64,000 nt of DNA from Dipteris shenzhenensis (lineage: Eukaryota > Polypodiophyta > Polypodiopsida > Gleicheniales), in assembly GCA_047967505.1 (NCBI GenBank), contig CM106538.1. One strand, written 5' to 3'. The notes beneath the pieces are model-generated. The model was not told the DNA's origin, did no database searches, and saw only the letters and a list, made by a program, of their open reading frames with translations. Position numbers and translations under genes: made by a program. This document shows, one piece after another, positions 1 through 11,580 of this stretch. Numbering within the stretch: the stretch's first letter is position 1; every line of letters starts with the position of its first letter.

Positions 1-560
1 TAGTCATGGAAGTGGATCAATCATGAGAGTGGACCAAATCCATGCCCCTCCTAAAAGAGGCAGTCGGATCTCATAGTAAGTGGGGTAGACACATAGAAAA
101 TGCTCCTCTGTCTCGACCTCCCCCAACATGCATAACCTACAAATCCGCTGCTCTCTGAGTATACCTATAGCTCTCCCTTCATCAATTCTCAGCTGATGGG
201 AGGAGACCCGCATCTGTCAAGACACATGCAAGAGCATGTGTGAATGGTAAGAAGATCGGGCGCATCATGGGTGATCCATGCCTATTATAGTAGGCTTTGC
301 CTTAGATACACATACAAAGGGGTTTAAGACTTGAAAGATCAAAGCATGGTGGTCATTCAAGGGACGTGCCCAATAATTCTCAGACTTACTCTCATACGTT
401 TACAGCAAAGCGAGCTGATAACTTTTGACTCAAAATGCCCATAATATGCACAATGATCAATCCATCTTCTTCTAGAACTCCTTTAATCAAACCAGGTCGC
501 TGGTTGCAACACCACTAGGGACTCCAAAAGAGCCAAGGGGAGATGAGAACAGTTCTAACT
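1..560 (-). mobile_element. LINE 3' fragment, reverse orientation (zf-RVT region)
   Basis: On the minus strand 4-213 encodes VSSHQLRIDEGRA, then [17 protein letters not shown] and YYEIR. This is the C-terminal CxxC...HxxxxC zinc-finger region also present in the LINE at 46250-48728 ([23 protein letters not shown]). Weaker similarity with frameshifts runs on to about position 560, so that boundary is approximate. The copy is cut off by the window edge. Its position upstream of the ZMAT2 exons suggests that it sits in an upstream intron, which is inference. Confidence 0.6.
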
Positions 561-1684
561 TCGAGCAGCAAATCTCTGATTCGATTGGCCTTCAATTGGA
601 ACAGTTATGCGGCCACAAAGCTACCGCAAAAACTTAAGAATAGTGCCATAGATGTCCTCAATTCCTCAGATCCATGGTCAGATGTTCTCAAGTGAGCAGC
701 AATGAGAGTTCCAAGCCCAGCACTTTGTCGCTTTGATCCATCAAGTCCGAGGTAACCCCAAAACCATTACCCGATTTCGGTGCATCAAGTTTTTGTTATC
801 TAGCGACCTCTATGTTCTGCACTCAGAGAGACGTATAGGCAGAGGTGTGTACTGGTGGTACCTGGCAATCCGGTGCCCCAGGTCCAAACTCAATAAGTTT
901 GAGCCCGTCTAACCAGAACAGCCATCATGGCTCTTGGAGTTGACCAAGTCCAGAGAGTACCATTCTTGGGTTGGACCTCCGTTAACTACTACAACGTGAG
1001 TAGACATTGAGGCCCTGACCCAACCATCATCATGGTATCTGAAAATGCAAGGAAAACTCTGAAAAGAAAATTTAAAGAAATTTATTAGAAGGATACTTGT
1101 GAAGGTGTGTGTTGGTAGGCAAAGTAGGATCTGCCATAATTGAAGCAGCCATTGCGATAGGTGATGAATAGAAGTGTAGACACATCCAATTCGAGGGGTC
1201 TATAGGATATTGGAGAGTTGAAATTCTCAAGGTTGTAGGCAGCCAATGTTGGGAGGGTGAGGTGGTCATGTAATAAGGACTAGTGTGGTCCTCTCTAACT
1301 CGTGTGATTTTTGCTTTAGCTCCAAACAGCTTTTCGACTATCACCTCGTTCTTACCAGCTGATAGATGATGGTAGTAACTACCAAGTGCTCCTGCCAGAA
1401 TACCCCAAGCACATTCATTTTTCGTCTCCCATAATTGTACCTTCTTCGTCAGTTTTAGACACGATGGATCACAAGCCTTTCTCCATGAAGTAGAGACAAA
1501 ATGCCCGACTTAAAGGTGGAAGTCGGACTATCACTGCTGCTCTCACGTATAGCCTCCATAACACTTGAATCTTGCTTCTGAAGTTTGTTTGATGCGAAGA
1601 TTGGTAATATGTCAAGCAGTCTTGAATGTTTTGTCATGTGCAAGCTGTGAAGGTACTGTTCTCAACATTGAAATGGGCTTACAG
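561..1684. other. Unassigned sequence upstream of the first visible ZMAT2 exon
   Basis: Contains only short broken reading frames on both strands. A decayed extension of the LINE is possible, but I cannot align it. No zinc-finger exon of ZMAT2 was found here. Confidence 0.5.
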
Positions 1685-1745
1685 GTACAAGAGAGATTTG
1701 ATAATCTCAAAAGACGGAGAATCCCCACAGATTTTACAGAACAAG
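1685..1745 (+). CDS. ZMAT2: ZMAT2-like exon (antepenultimate part, VQERF segment)
   Basis: Acceptor cttacag ends at 1684 and donor g|gtatgtg starts at 1746. The exon reads VQERFDNLKRRRIPTDFTEQ plus one base (phase 1) that joins the next exon to make Asp (G|AC). The VQERF..LK+R block follows the zinc finger in plant ZMAT2 proteins, so the exon should continue from an upstream exon in phase 0. That upstream exon was not found here. Confidence 0.83.
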
Positions 1746-3794
1746 GTATGTGTGGCCAATCTAAGTGTGTACAACTCAAGCTGGGAGAACTTAATTTATG
1801 AAGGTCTTCATCTATGATAGAAAGCTGCAAAATCTGTTAAGAAAGAATTGTAAATATTTGACTTTTAATAAGTTCATGACTCCGTAGTAGACATCGTATT
1901 AGATAATTACTAGTTTTGTGTGCTGTCTTTCATGAACTGAAGATTTGTGAACCCAACAAACAAATGTAGAAGTAGACCTGTGAAAGACTTGTAGGTATAC
2001 AGTTCTAGTCGTCTGAGTACTCTATGGGTAGGTATAGTGATGCTAACAAGTGATTTGCTTCCAACAAGTGATTTTGTTTCAAGTATTATCCTATCAGTAG
2101 GAATCAGCTCTATTTTCTTCCATAGCAACAAGGGTGTTGGTTGTGAACTGTTCCAGTCTTCTATGGCCTAAATGACAATTATGTTGTGAGGCCGAGAGGT
2201 TTGTATCACTCTTACTCTTTTACTGTTACAAGGCAATTTCATAACATGAATGAAGCAAAACCATAGGCACAAACTCCATTTTAACTGGTTAAAGTAATTT
2301 CATTTCTAGTAATCCTTCAAGGCGTCGCCTCATTTCTTTATCTTTCTATACTTAAAGCTCTTTGATACTCTGACCACAAATTCTTTATGAGGAGTATGCT
2401 TACATTTCTCCTCTGTGTTAAGAAAGCTCAACCATGTTTTTACAGACTTAGATAATCGAATCTTGAAACAACAACAAGAGGAAGAAGAAAGGAAAAGACA
2501 ACGTCGAGAAAGAAAGAAGGAGAAGAAGGTAAATTGTTGCAATTATTTACTGTTTTTTCTGCACTCAATTTCTTTAGTGTGGTTTTGGTCAAAGTTGTCG
2601 TGAGGTTTTTTTCTGAGTCTTCCTGGGTCCTGGCTTGAAGCAAGAGCGACAGCATAGCAAGCGAAACTTCCATGTCTTTCACCTAAGATCGGGGTTCTTT
2701 GTAATATGTGACACGAGCCGAAATATTTCAGATTTGAGAGGATAGCGCCGAGGTTGAGCTTTAAGCCTGATTTTTTTCCTTTGTAATCCTCTACAGGCCC
2801 ATTGCTGAAGGACACATTTTCTGAGAGTAATTACATCAATCTCTAGCATTGCTGCATGTGATATGTAACCTGATTGTAATGATGCTTCTTGGTCCTCTAT
2901 GCGTTATTCAAGCCTTCCTGTAGGTGGCTGATCACGACCATGAATAGATTATAGAACCTGGTTTATCATGTCCCAGGATGTGTAACAGTTTTCAAGGGAT
3001 TGTCTCTAGTGCTAGGAATGGAACTGTGATGGGCAGTCGGAATGGCCTGGAAGATGCTAAACTACAGGATTTTGTTTCAGGATGAGGGTCAGTGTTAATA
3101 TGTGGAGTTAATAGTCTTAGGTTATAAATAAAAGGTAACAATGTGGAAGAGGAAGGGCGGCTTCAGAGTGGCTGAATGGTAGACATCAGATTATTCTGTG
3201 TATGTTAATTAAAGATGCAGCTTTGTCTTTTCTTTGCATGTAGAGAACCACAAAAGTAACACAGAAACGTAGGAATATGGTGCAATATTGAAAGGGAAGT
3301 AAGGTGGACAAGTAGCAATGAGCCCTTGTACTTCGTTTGGTGCCAGCAACAGTTAAATATTGAAACTTCCTGGATGATTTGTTGTGTAAAAGCATGTACC
3401 AGTCCTGTTACCACTGGAAGTTGCTTATAAGATCGCATAAATTTTCAGAAGCCCGAAGCTACCTATGACTGCACTCGAAGCCTTATTGCATGATCTTTGG
3501 ACAAAATATTTTACTGGATCTTGCCATCTTTCTTGAATTGATGGTTTATAAGATTTGAAAAAAGGGAAATCGGTGTACTCCTTTGTATGGGTCTCAGTTA
3601 CCCAGAATTGACTGAGATCCAGAATTGTTGAGTCTGTGCTTTAGATGTGTAGTCAAGCAGAGGTCTTGATTTGACCTACCCCTCTCTTGTGCATGCAGAA
3701 AGAGAAAGCCGTTGAAGAGGACTTGCCAGAGGATTTGGATTCTGAAATGGCAGCAATGATGGGGTTTGGTGGATTTGGATCTACAAAGAAATGA
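1685..3794 (+). CDS. ZMAT2: ZMAT2/SNU23-like spliceosomal zinc-finger protein, 3' part of gene (three exons)
   Basis: These are the C-terminal coding exons of a plant ZMAT2 (yeast Snu23) homologue, a component of the U4/U6.U5 tri-snRNP that acts in the nucleus before spliceosome activation. Joining 1685-1745, 2446-2528 and 3699-3794 gives about 79 residues that follow the family C-terminus in order: VQERFDNLKRRR, then TEQDLDNRILKQQQEEEERK, a Lys/Arg/Glu-rich helix, an acidic linker, and the end MAAMMGFGGFGSTKK, close to the MAAVMGFSGFGSTKK type of end known from animals. Splice phases agree at both junctions (phase 1, then phase 0), and all sites are GT/AG. The family's U1-type zinc finger and N-terminus would lie upstream, but I find no such exon in 1-1684, so the gene starts outside the window or the first exons lie beyond a long intron. 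Identification is from family memory, not a search. Confidence 0.86.
1746..2445 (+). other. ZMAT2-like intron
   Basis: A 700-bp phase-1 intron with a GTATGT donor and a TTTTTACAG acceptor. It is AT-rich and I see no nested gene or mobile element in it. Confidence 0.75.
2446..2528 (+). CDS. ZMAT2: ZMAT2-like exon (charged helix)
   Basis: Flanked by acceptor tttttacag and donor aag|gtaaat. It completes the split Asp codon and reads LDNRILKQQQEEEERKRQ followed by an Arg/Lys/Glu-rich stretch ending KKEKK in phase 0. The long charged helix just before the acidic linker is typical of the family. Confidence 0.86.
2529..3698 (+). other. ZMAT2-like last intron
   Basis: A 1170-bp phase-0 intron (GTAAAT...GCATGCAG). 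I recognise no gene or transposon in it. Confidence 0.75.
3699..3794 (+). CDS. ZMAT2: ZMAT2-like terminal coding exon with stop
   Basis: The exon begins after tgcatgcag and encodes KEKAVEEDLPEDLDSE followed by MAAMMGFGGFGSTKK and TGA (3792-3794). The MMGFGGFGS.KK terminus is diagnostic for ZMAT2/SNU23 in plants and animals. The frame follows directly from the previous exon. The 3' UTR lies in the next few hundred bases; no canonical AATAAA stands out there. Confidence 0.88.
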   Translation, partial: KEKAVEEDLPEDLDSEMAAMMGFGGFGSTKK

Positions 3795-4085
3795 AAGAAG
3801 GCTTCTCTTAATGAAACGGATCTGCCAAGCTTGAAAATTAATACTTCTTTTGTTTGCATTATACACACCATTTGTTGTAGGATTTAATGATGTTCAAAGG
3901 ACATCTTTCTTGTAAAATATGCTTTCAAAGTACTAAATAATTGTTATGGCATTACATTGATCTTGAGGACAACCTGCCAGTTGTGTGACAATAGCTGCTA
4001 CTATCGGCAAACAATTTGAGCTAAAGTCTCGTAGCTACCAAACAGTGTGTGTATTCGAATGATCTATGATTTGGTTTTAAAAAGC

Positions 4086-4505
4086 CTAAATTGAAGGTCC
4101 TCTGGTCTTTTTCCGAAATATCAAAGCTTGAAAGAGTTTGTAAACTTCTGGTGCAATCCAAGGTTTAAGAACATTTTGTGTTGATCTACATGGTGTGTTA
4201 ATCTTTGCGGATTTTCCTCTTGCATCTACTTCGAGTCCTGAACAGAAACAAATCCTTATCGTGGTGAGATAGGCATCCATGCTGTCCCCTTCATACATCT
4301 TAACATTATCCAGTTGCCTGCATAAATAGGCAACCCGGGACTCATTGCGAATCTGATAAAAAGTGGCCAAATTATCCCATACATCCTTGGTTGTCTCAAT
4401 GCAATGAGCTGGCTGCTCCAAAGCTAACTGCAAATCTGCAAATGCCAACCCAAAAATGACAGCAAAAGTTTTCAAATGTAAATGCCAAGTAGGTTGCTCA
4501 AACAC
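4086..4505 (-). mobile_element. Copia-type gag (UBN2) fragment, minus strand
   Basis: A 139-residue minus-strand reading frame contains TTKDVWDNLATFYQIRNESR, then LCRQLDNVKMYEGDSMDAYL. This is the pattern of the UBN2/DUF4219 gag domain of plant Copia retrotransposons (W..L...Y...N.SR...L..QL...+M.EGDS...). No zinc knuckle, protease or pol follows further along the minus strand in this window, since the ZMAT2 gene lies next to it. A matching minus-strand primer-binding site lies at 5713-5727, so 4086-5727 is probably one truncated element. Confidence 0.75.
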
Positions 4506-4913
4506 TAATCAAAATGCACAATCTGTCCCCAAAATGACTTGCAAAAAATAATTATATTCAATCAAAGGACCCCCTTGCAATTAGTTGTCGTGCACATGAG
4601 CAACCCAAGTCAAAGGGCAAATATCTGCAAATCTGTCCAAGGCAATCAAAGCAAATCTGTCCACAAATACTAGCTTAATGTCCCTACAAAGCAACTTCCT
4701 GGGCACGAGAGTCAAATGGAGTGCACAAGCAGCAAAAGCCCTAAATTTTGAAGGGCAAATTATATAGATGCAAGAAAATCCCAAGTTTAATTGAATCAAG
4801 ATAATGTCAGTTCTGCAAATTGAGCAAAAGCCCCAAATTTAGAGGGGGCAAATATGCAAAAAAGAGGGCAAATGTTGAAAAGCCCAAGATTAATCTACAA
4901 TATTGCAAATCTA

Positions 4914-5070
4914 ACCAAATCTATGCAATTTCTTGCCAATGTCATCAAGAAACCCAATTTCATTTAACCAAATCTATGCAATTTCTTGCCAATGTCATCA
5001 AGAAACCCAATTTCATTTAACCAAATCTATGCAATTTCTTGCCAATGTCATTGGGAAACCCAATTTCATG
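4914..5070 (+). repeat. 53-bp tandem repeat, about three copies
   Basis: The unit starting accaaatctatgcaatttc occurs at 4914, 4967 and 5020, an exact period of 53 bp. The first two copies are nearly identical; the third diverges at its end. It lies in the leader region between the Copia PBS and the gag fragment on the minus strand. Confidence 0.9.
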
Positions 5071-5712
5071 TCATTGCTATCAAGGCAAATGTGACAAAAT
5101 AACATACAAATCTAAAAGTAAGTTGCAATCTGCCTGCAATAGAACCAAAAGCCCCAAATGTCACAAATTAAATCCCAAATAGCTTGAATTTGCACCAAAT
5201 GGGTTCGATTTGCAACACAAACTTGCCAATTATTGAACGTACAGTGCTTGTAGGGGAGTGTATGAAGGTTATACACAATTATTTGGTGATTGTACAGATT
5301 ACTTGTATAGGCGAAATCCCAACTTGATGCAAGTTGTACGGAGGATTTGTACGATGTTGTATGTATGGTTGCATCAAGCATTTGTAAAACTTTTGTAAGC
5401 TAGACGAAATTCTTTTGTAGGATGTAAGGAGTACATTTGCGATCTATTCGAATAGTTTGAGATTCGTACAAGACTTGTACGAACAAGATGTATAGCTGTG
5501 TGATGCTTCCAAATGGGTATGCAAACAAGATATAGTGACGCAAGTTCTTACACAATGCAAATGGACCAAATATTCACGCTTTATGATGTGTAGTGCAGAT
5601 GTACAAGTGTTTGAATGAACTTGTACGAACTTGAAGATGGACAATGGAGCAACAGATGGTGCATACTTTTGAATTTGGCCTGAAGGAAATGCCTATGCCA
5701 AAATTAGATAAC

Positions 5713-5727
5713 CCGCTTTGATACCAA
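5713..5727 (-). promoter_or_regulatory. Retrotransposon primer-binding site (initiator tRNA-Met), minus strand
   Basis: On the minus strand this reads TGGTATCAAAGCGGG, matching the TGGTATCAGAGC-type site complementary to the 3' end of initiator methionine tRNA used by plant LTR elements. Right next to it, on the plus strand, TGTTGGAGCAATGG starts at 5728, so the 5' LTR of the minus-strand element would end in ...CCAACA there. The other LTR border was not located. Confidence 0.72.
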
Positions 5728-6400
5728 TGTTGGAGCAATGGAATGGAGATGGAATGCAAGGGAGCAAGAAACAAGTTGATGAAAATGAAGTACTTAAAAT
5801 GGATAATGAGAAAGTACAAGTGTGGCCATTAGAGGGACCTAAAGTCAACTAGTTGACGAAGACGAGGACGAAATGTCCTAACTAGCTTGCAAGACCAGAC
5901 TAGGGCTAGATGCTAACAGGTGACCTGATTGGGTAGGGTGGTGTGTGCTTCTCATCACTTTCATCAATTGGTCCTACATTTATTGTGGAAACTTATTATT
6001 GGTATAAGAGCAATTCGAGATTGTGAGGTGGGCTAGCTAAACCATAGTTGTGTGTAGTGCACTTGAACTAGGAAAGCATTGGTTGAAGCTTATTGATGAA
6101 TAATTTGGTTGACGCTTCAAATTGGCTAATGGGTACCTCTTACAGGGCGTTGATGGAGCAATCGTTCATGTGGGTGGATGAACCAATTGTTCATAGTCAT
6201 CTATAATTGACTGTTGTTGAAGCATAACAAAGCGGCAAGTATATGATGAAGTGTTAGCTGCAACTGGTTGTGCAACACCTTATGTGGACGAGACGATATC
6301 TTCTATTGGTTTTCTGTGGATGTGACGTAATAGCACATAACATGGGTTGATGTATGAACAACATCATGGACTATGTATTCAGTCAGACTGTAGAGCTTTG
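5728..6400 (-). mobile_element. Probable LTR of the minus-strand Copia fragment and further LTR debris
   Basis: Begins with the LTR end next to the minus-strand PBS. Within it TGGTATAAGAGCAATTC (6000-6016) looks like a second, plus-strand PBS preceded by AT-rich sequence. No clear coding sequence is visible and the LTR borders are uncertain. Confidence 0.4.
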
Positions 6401-6407
6401 CATAGCA

Positions 6408-6894
6408 TGTTAGGTGGGCAATCTATTTGACAGATGGTGTGGCAGATAACCACATGTGCAGGTTGGCAGGTCATGTGGCAGATAGCCACATGTGCAGGTT
6501 GACAGATGGTGCAGCAGATATCCACATGTGCAAGGTTGGCAGGTCATGTGACAAGTTGGGTTTGGCAAACTATCTATTGGACAGCCAACTTTCCCTATTG
6601 AAAGTTGCACTCTCCTCTCCATCCTACTTTACTACAGTTTCGGAGAGAAAGAAAAGGCAGTTGTGCCCAACACTTGTAGCACACAATCATTCACATGTCG
6701 TGTCTTAGGAGTGTGTCAAGTAGGAGAGCATGGTCGCTTGTTTGATCTTATGACGGAGCTTCTAGTTTTCAATTTTGGGCAACATCTATACATGTCTCTT
6801 TTTTCCTCTCTCTAACTCACAAGTGTGTGAATGTTTCTTGGTGCTTTCATTTTCATGCATTTATGCATGGTGATACTTCTCACATGGTGTCAAA
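6408..6894 (+). mobile_element. Candidate LTR followed by a PBS
   Basis: Starts TGTTAGGTGGGCAA and ends ACTTCTCACA, directly followed by TGGTGTCAAAGCCAAG (6895-6910), a plausible initiator-Met PBS. TG...CA ends and a flush PBS define a 487-bp LTR. Inside, 6439-6548 has repeated units built on cacatgtgcaggttg and ggcaggtcatgtg. No second LTR was found. Confidence 0.5.
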
Positions 6895-6910
6895 GCCAAG
6901 TGGGTTCCCT

Positions 6911-9140
6911 TGCAAAGAAGGCAATCGAAGAATTTGGGATTAGCTAGGGTCACTAGATACTCAGTTGTACATCATCTGAGGGATAAGAATTTTATAAGGG
7001 GAAACTAGGATGAGGTGATAATCATCTTTGTGCTAACCTCCACTTGTCCTCACAGATGCTCTGTAGGGGAAGGGTCCAAGGAGGTGAGTCATCCACTCTT
7101 GACTAAGGACATAGGATTATATTTATGTGGAACATGGGGCTAAAGATTGTCTCACCCCATTACAGATATTAGGCAAAGATACTCCCTTCCACTTCTGCAT
7201 GTGATATTCCAATTAATGTGGGAAGAATTGGCTATAAAATGAATCTCTTGCTTGATGTAATATGCTTTGACATCTATAGTCTCCCACATATCCTTCATTA
7301 TTTTGGTGCTAAACGGTACACTTTTTATTTATGCCTTTACCTCCTTAACTCATTTACTTTCTTGTTTGGAATTTTTGTTTATAACTATTGCATGCCTCAC
7401 ATCATCATGAATAAGCACAAATGACGTTATTGCTTCCTAGTGGTCAAGAGTAGATGACGGTGATTTTAGTGGCAAGAAAACACCAACTGCATGACCAAAG
7501 TTAAAGCTCACCACTATTGAGCTTTACAAATCATCATCCTAAGGGGAACCTTCCTTGAGCTTGGAGAATCATTTAGATAGTAAGGCAATAGACCTAACTC
7601 ACATATTTGGGTCAACTCTAGAGGTCCTTACCACTCATTTACTCTTAGGGAAAAGCAAGCAAACCAGATACATAGTGTTTCCTTCTTTCTCCTTTTGCCT
7701 GAGGTGTAGCAAGCTTCCATGCTCACCTTTCCACCTTTTTCGATTCCAACATATTAAATAGTCAAATCATTGAGAGTAGTTGTACTAGAATCTAATATGT
7801 CTCTTAGGAAAATCTCTCTAGTATTCCAACTTAAGTACATTTCTCTAGTCTTAAGGTGACACCTTGCCTTGTCCTTACCCATTATGCTTAACCACTAAAT
7901 TTCATATTTAAACAAGACTATTCTCTCCCACCAAGGATCTCCGTATATTTGACAGCAATGTGTCCATCAAATTATTCATCCCTAAAGGGACCTCTCCTCC
8001 ATTGGGCCCCATTACTTACATAGATCAAGCATTGAGGCCCACTTTGTTTATTCTTTTAGGAGAATAACTTGAGAGTCCCATCATCATCCAACTCAACTTT
8101 CCATTAGTTTGTCCTCTAGGAGAATAACTTGTTTAATATTTTAGGAGAATAGCTTGAGAGCGCCTTCATCATCAAATCAACATTCCATTACTTCAATCTA
8201 ACTTTGAATGCTCCCAATCTATTTCAATCCTCAAACAATTATTTCTTTATGAGATATATCCCCCTCCAGCTTTGTCATGTAATAATTTCCCCAATTTAGC
8301 ATGGAGTCATTCTACATCTTTACAAAATAATTCATAAATCTCATTTGAGCCATTAATGTCAATATAGATAGAATCCTTCATCTTGATCTTGAAAATACTA
8401 TGCAACCTACCATTTCTTTTGAATCAAGGTTACTACATCAAAAATTCATGTGACATCTTTTTCAAAACATAGGTGCAATTGCACTCTATTTAGATGTATC
8501 ACGTCTACTTCAAAGGCAAACCCTTAAACAAGACAATCTCAAATGACACGTCTTGAGTATATCCATGTTGTGTGTCAACTACATGACTCCTCAGCATTCA
8601 CGGGATGAGACTAAGGAAGACAAAATGACAAGAAAAGCTCACGAAAGAATCCTTTGCTTAGTAGAAACCTTTTGATCTTCAAGCATACTTGCAATAATGA
8701 AGTTCCTAGGACAATGAGTTTTTTCTAAATCGATAATATTTGTGTTTCTCTCAATCATTTGAGGAGTCTCTTATTGAAGTCTCCATCAATGTTTTGGCCC
8801 TTCTGGTTTACCACTTTTGCATGCATCTACAACTAGCTTTTTAAAGGAGGCCTTGAGTTGATTCCCTGAGTAAGAAATTCCTCCTCTCACTCAAGGATGT
8901 CTATTGTCGCTTCTCACCTTGATTTCTCTTGATATATCCATTCTTCTCAACTTTTTGCCATGGGTTTTTTTCATCATTTTATTAGAAGGGATCCACGTCC
9001 TCCCTTTTGCCTCATCCTTCTTTTTGTCATGATACATGCATGTAGCCTTTTAACCCTTTTAGCTCCTCCACTCTTCTTGTACTTGTAATCCTATTGACCA
9101 TATGAAGAATCCTCCTCCACGCTTTGTTCTTGGACTAGCT
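6911..9140. other. Decayed AT-rich sequence, no supported gene
   Basis: Only short frames with many stops. Phrases such as aggagaataacttgagag recur locally (about 8060-8160). Position between a PBS-bearing LTR and a gag zinc-knuckle remnant suggests old retroelement DNA, but I cannot name a domain here. Confidence 0.4.
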
Positions 9141-9147
9141 TGGAAGG

Positions 9148-9189
9148 GCAATTTCTTACAAAATAACCTTCCTCCTTGCAAATTAAACA
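9148..9189 (-). pseudogene. Gag zinc-knuckle remnant, minus strand
   Basis: On the minus strand the bases encode C-L-I-C-K-E-E-G-Y-F-V-R-N-C, the CX2CX4HX4C zinc knuckle of retroelement Gag with the His changed to Tyr (TAT, one transition from CAT). Flanking frames are broken. It suggests that 9.1-10.5 kb is the gag part of a minus-strand LTR element. Confidence 0.55.
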
Positions 9190-10611
9190 CGAATTTTGGG
9201 GAACAACTCAAATTTGACTTCCTATGTGATGTCAACCAAGAGTCTTCTATAGACAATAACCAACAAAGGACCACTTCTCATAGGATCACACATAACAAAT
9301 ATAAACTCTCTCTACTCTTGGAATAATTAGTGCAAAAGTATGCCCTTATATCAATTCCAATTTGGTAGAGAACAATTTTTCTCTAAACTGTCTTTTTGTC
9401 TGCATCTCATATTTCCTTCTTATCTTCTCATCATCCTCTTGATACTCCAATCTCATAATGTTTCGATACTTCAAATCTCATTTCCCTTTAAGATTTTTCT
9501 CTCTTCTAACTTGACATCCTAGTGATACTTCAGTCTTATCTTCTCATCCTCTTGATACTTCAATCTCATCTCTTTTTCATTTTTTTGGCCTGCCTATGCT
9601 GACATTGTGTCTAAATTGGTGATTAAGTCATTGTTTCAGCATTACATACAAGTTGTTTAAGAGTAGCACATCGAATGCCTATTGACATTGCTTTAGGGGA
9701 GGCAACTCACTTATATGATGTAGAAACTTCATCTATTACTAGATAGTTATGTGCTTGTTCCTTACACTAGATCAAACATATTAGAGTCCTCAATGTCTTC
9801 GCATTTGGTTGTTTCATATAAGGTTCATTAATAAATGATATAGGATTGACCACAATCATTGCAGGTAGTCAAGTCTTTTGTCTTCTCCTCCAATTGAGCA
9901 CACCTTATTTAGAAATACTATACAAGGTGTCTCCTCCTTGCATTTGAATTTGTGCTTCTTATCATTTGGCCATTCTCATTCTCTTAGCTTCTTCATGTAT
10001 TTGTTTTGTAATTGTGCTTCTAGGTCACCCACTAATGAAAGGAAGTGAATTGCATAGCTAGCGGAGTCCTTTTGAGGCCTCTTATGTATGTATTCTACTA
10101 CCGCATGGAAGCATGCTCTTGTTGCTTCATTCAATCATTTTCAACTTCTTGTTTCCTTAAAATCTATCACTTGGGGTTTGATTCATGATTCTTGTCTATC
10201 TACACAAGTATCATTGAATTGTGTCACTTTTTGGTACCTATTGTTATGAACATGTTGCAAAGTCTTGCTTTCTTGGGGCTTTTTACACACACTTAGCAAT
10301 AAAATTGTGAAAGTCACTCTTAGTTGGCTCCTTCCCCTATTGGGTAGCACAACATAAAGGGGTTGATGTATTGGTAGAGTACTCAGCTCAATATTATACC
10401 TAGACTCTGGGACAACAAAGCGCATCATATTGTCTTGATTGCTTGAATTATTATAGAGTGTTCCAAGCACTAAGGAAAGTTCGTTCAAGAGATTTCAATG
10501 GGACTTAATTGTAACCTTTAGATTGCTAGCTCAATCATGTAGCATAGTCTCTAAAGGGAGGGAGAGATAATGGCACCTTGGAGACATTAGAAAAATGCTA
10601 GTCCCAAGGAC
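9190..10611 (-). mobile_element. Decayed gag-like region, minus strand
   Basis: Lies between the zinc-knuckle remnant and the LTR at 10612, and carries a 101-residue minus-strand frame at 10183-10488 that I do not recognise. Orientation and order (LTR, leader, gag, knuckle) fit a minus-strand LTR element whose 5' LTR is 10612-11580. No typical PBS was found next to the LTR end. Confidence 0.35.
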
Positions 10612-11580
10612 TGTCAACGAGAAAAGAAACCAACACACGCCGTCAGGCGACAGGCCATGGCGATGCTCAAGAGCCATGGGGGAGAGGGAGGGAGAGTGAG
10701 AAAGCGATAGCATGGGTGGGGGAAAAGTAGAGGTGTGGAGATGAAGAAAGAGGCTATGTCACTAGAGGGAAGGGGGAGGAAAATGAGAAGCATGTACTTG
10801 ATAGGGGGGGAGGGGGGGGGGCATGAGGAGATAGAGACATCAAGGAAACAAGGTCATGCTTTATTGAAAGGGAGGATGGGAAATTAAATGCTAGAGTGGT
10901 GGCTATACAAGAATGAGCGTGTCGCATCAAGAAATATTCCCTCCTTTTTATAAGCAAAGGAAGGGGGCTCCCCTCATAAATGCATCCTCCCACGTGCATG
11001 GCATGGGTGGAGGCCTCTCCCGTGTGATCTTGGCGGTGCACATCCTCAATAGCATGCGACAATTTCCTCCCCTCAAAAATCAAACCTTCTTATCCTAAGT
11101 CTAAGAGGTCCCATGGCTCCATCTCAATATTATAATGCCTAGGAGGGCAAGTGGACAGTTGGCACAAAGACCCTCATCCTACTTTTCCCGTATGGAAATA
11201 TTATTTCTTGGACTATACATCACCACTGCATATGGGACTAGTCCACATGGATGAGAGTCCAAGATCCTCTAACACCTCAAACAATTTAATACTATATATC
11301 CCATTGACCTTGGCCATATCTCAATTAATGTTTGCATGGGACCGCCTAGGTGGAGGGGTGGCACATGGTATTTCTTACCATCTCATCATACAATATTATT
11401 TATGCCTTGGAATATGTACAACACACTTATAGTTCCTCTTACATGGAAGGGTGGCACATGGACTTGCCCTACCACCACAACCTTGGACTCTCGCACACTA
11501 TATTTTATGCTACTAATGCCACAAACATTCACACTCACATTTATTTAAATTATTCACGTTGGGAATTTTTTTTCTTAATA
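10612..11580 (-). mobile_element. LTR A (Gypsy-type family, minus orientation)
   Basis: Closely related over about 950 bp to 14524-15524: both have the block catggcgatgctc near the left end, the line agacatcaaggga/aacaagg-tcatgctttattg, then caagaatgagcgtgt and repeated ggtggcacatgg blocks. The plus-strand left end is TGTCAACGAG. The right end is eroded (about 11580). Reading frames inside it are by-products. Confidence 0.7.
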
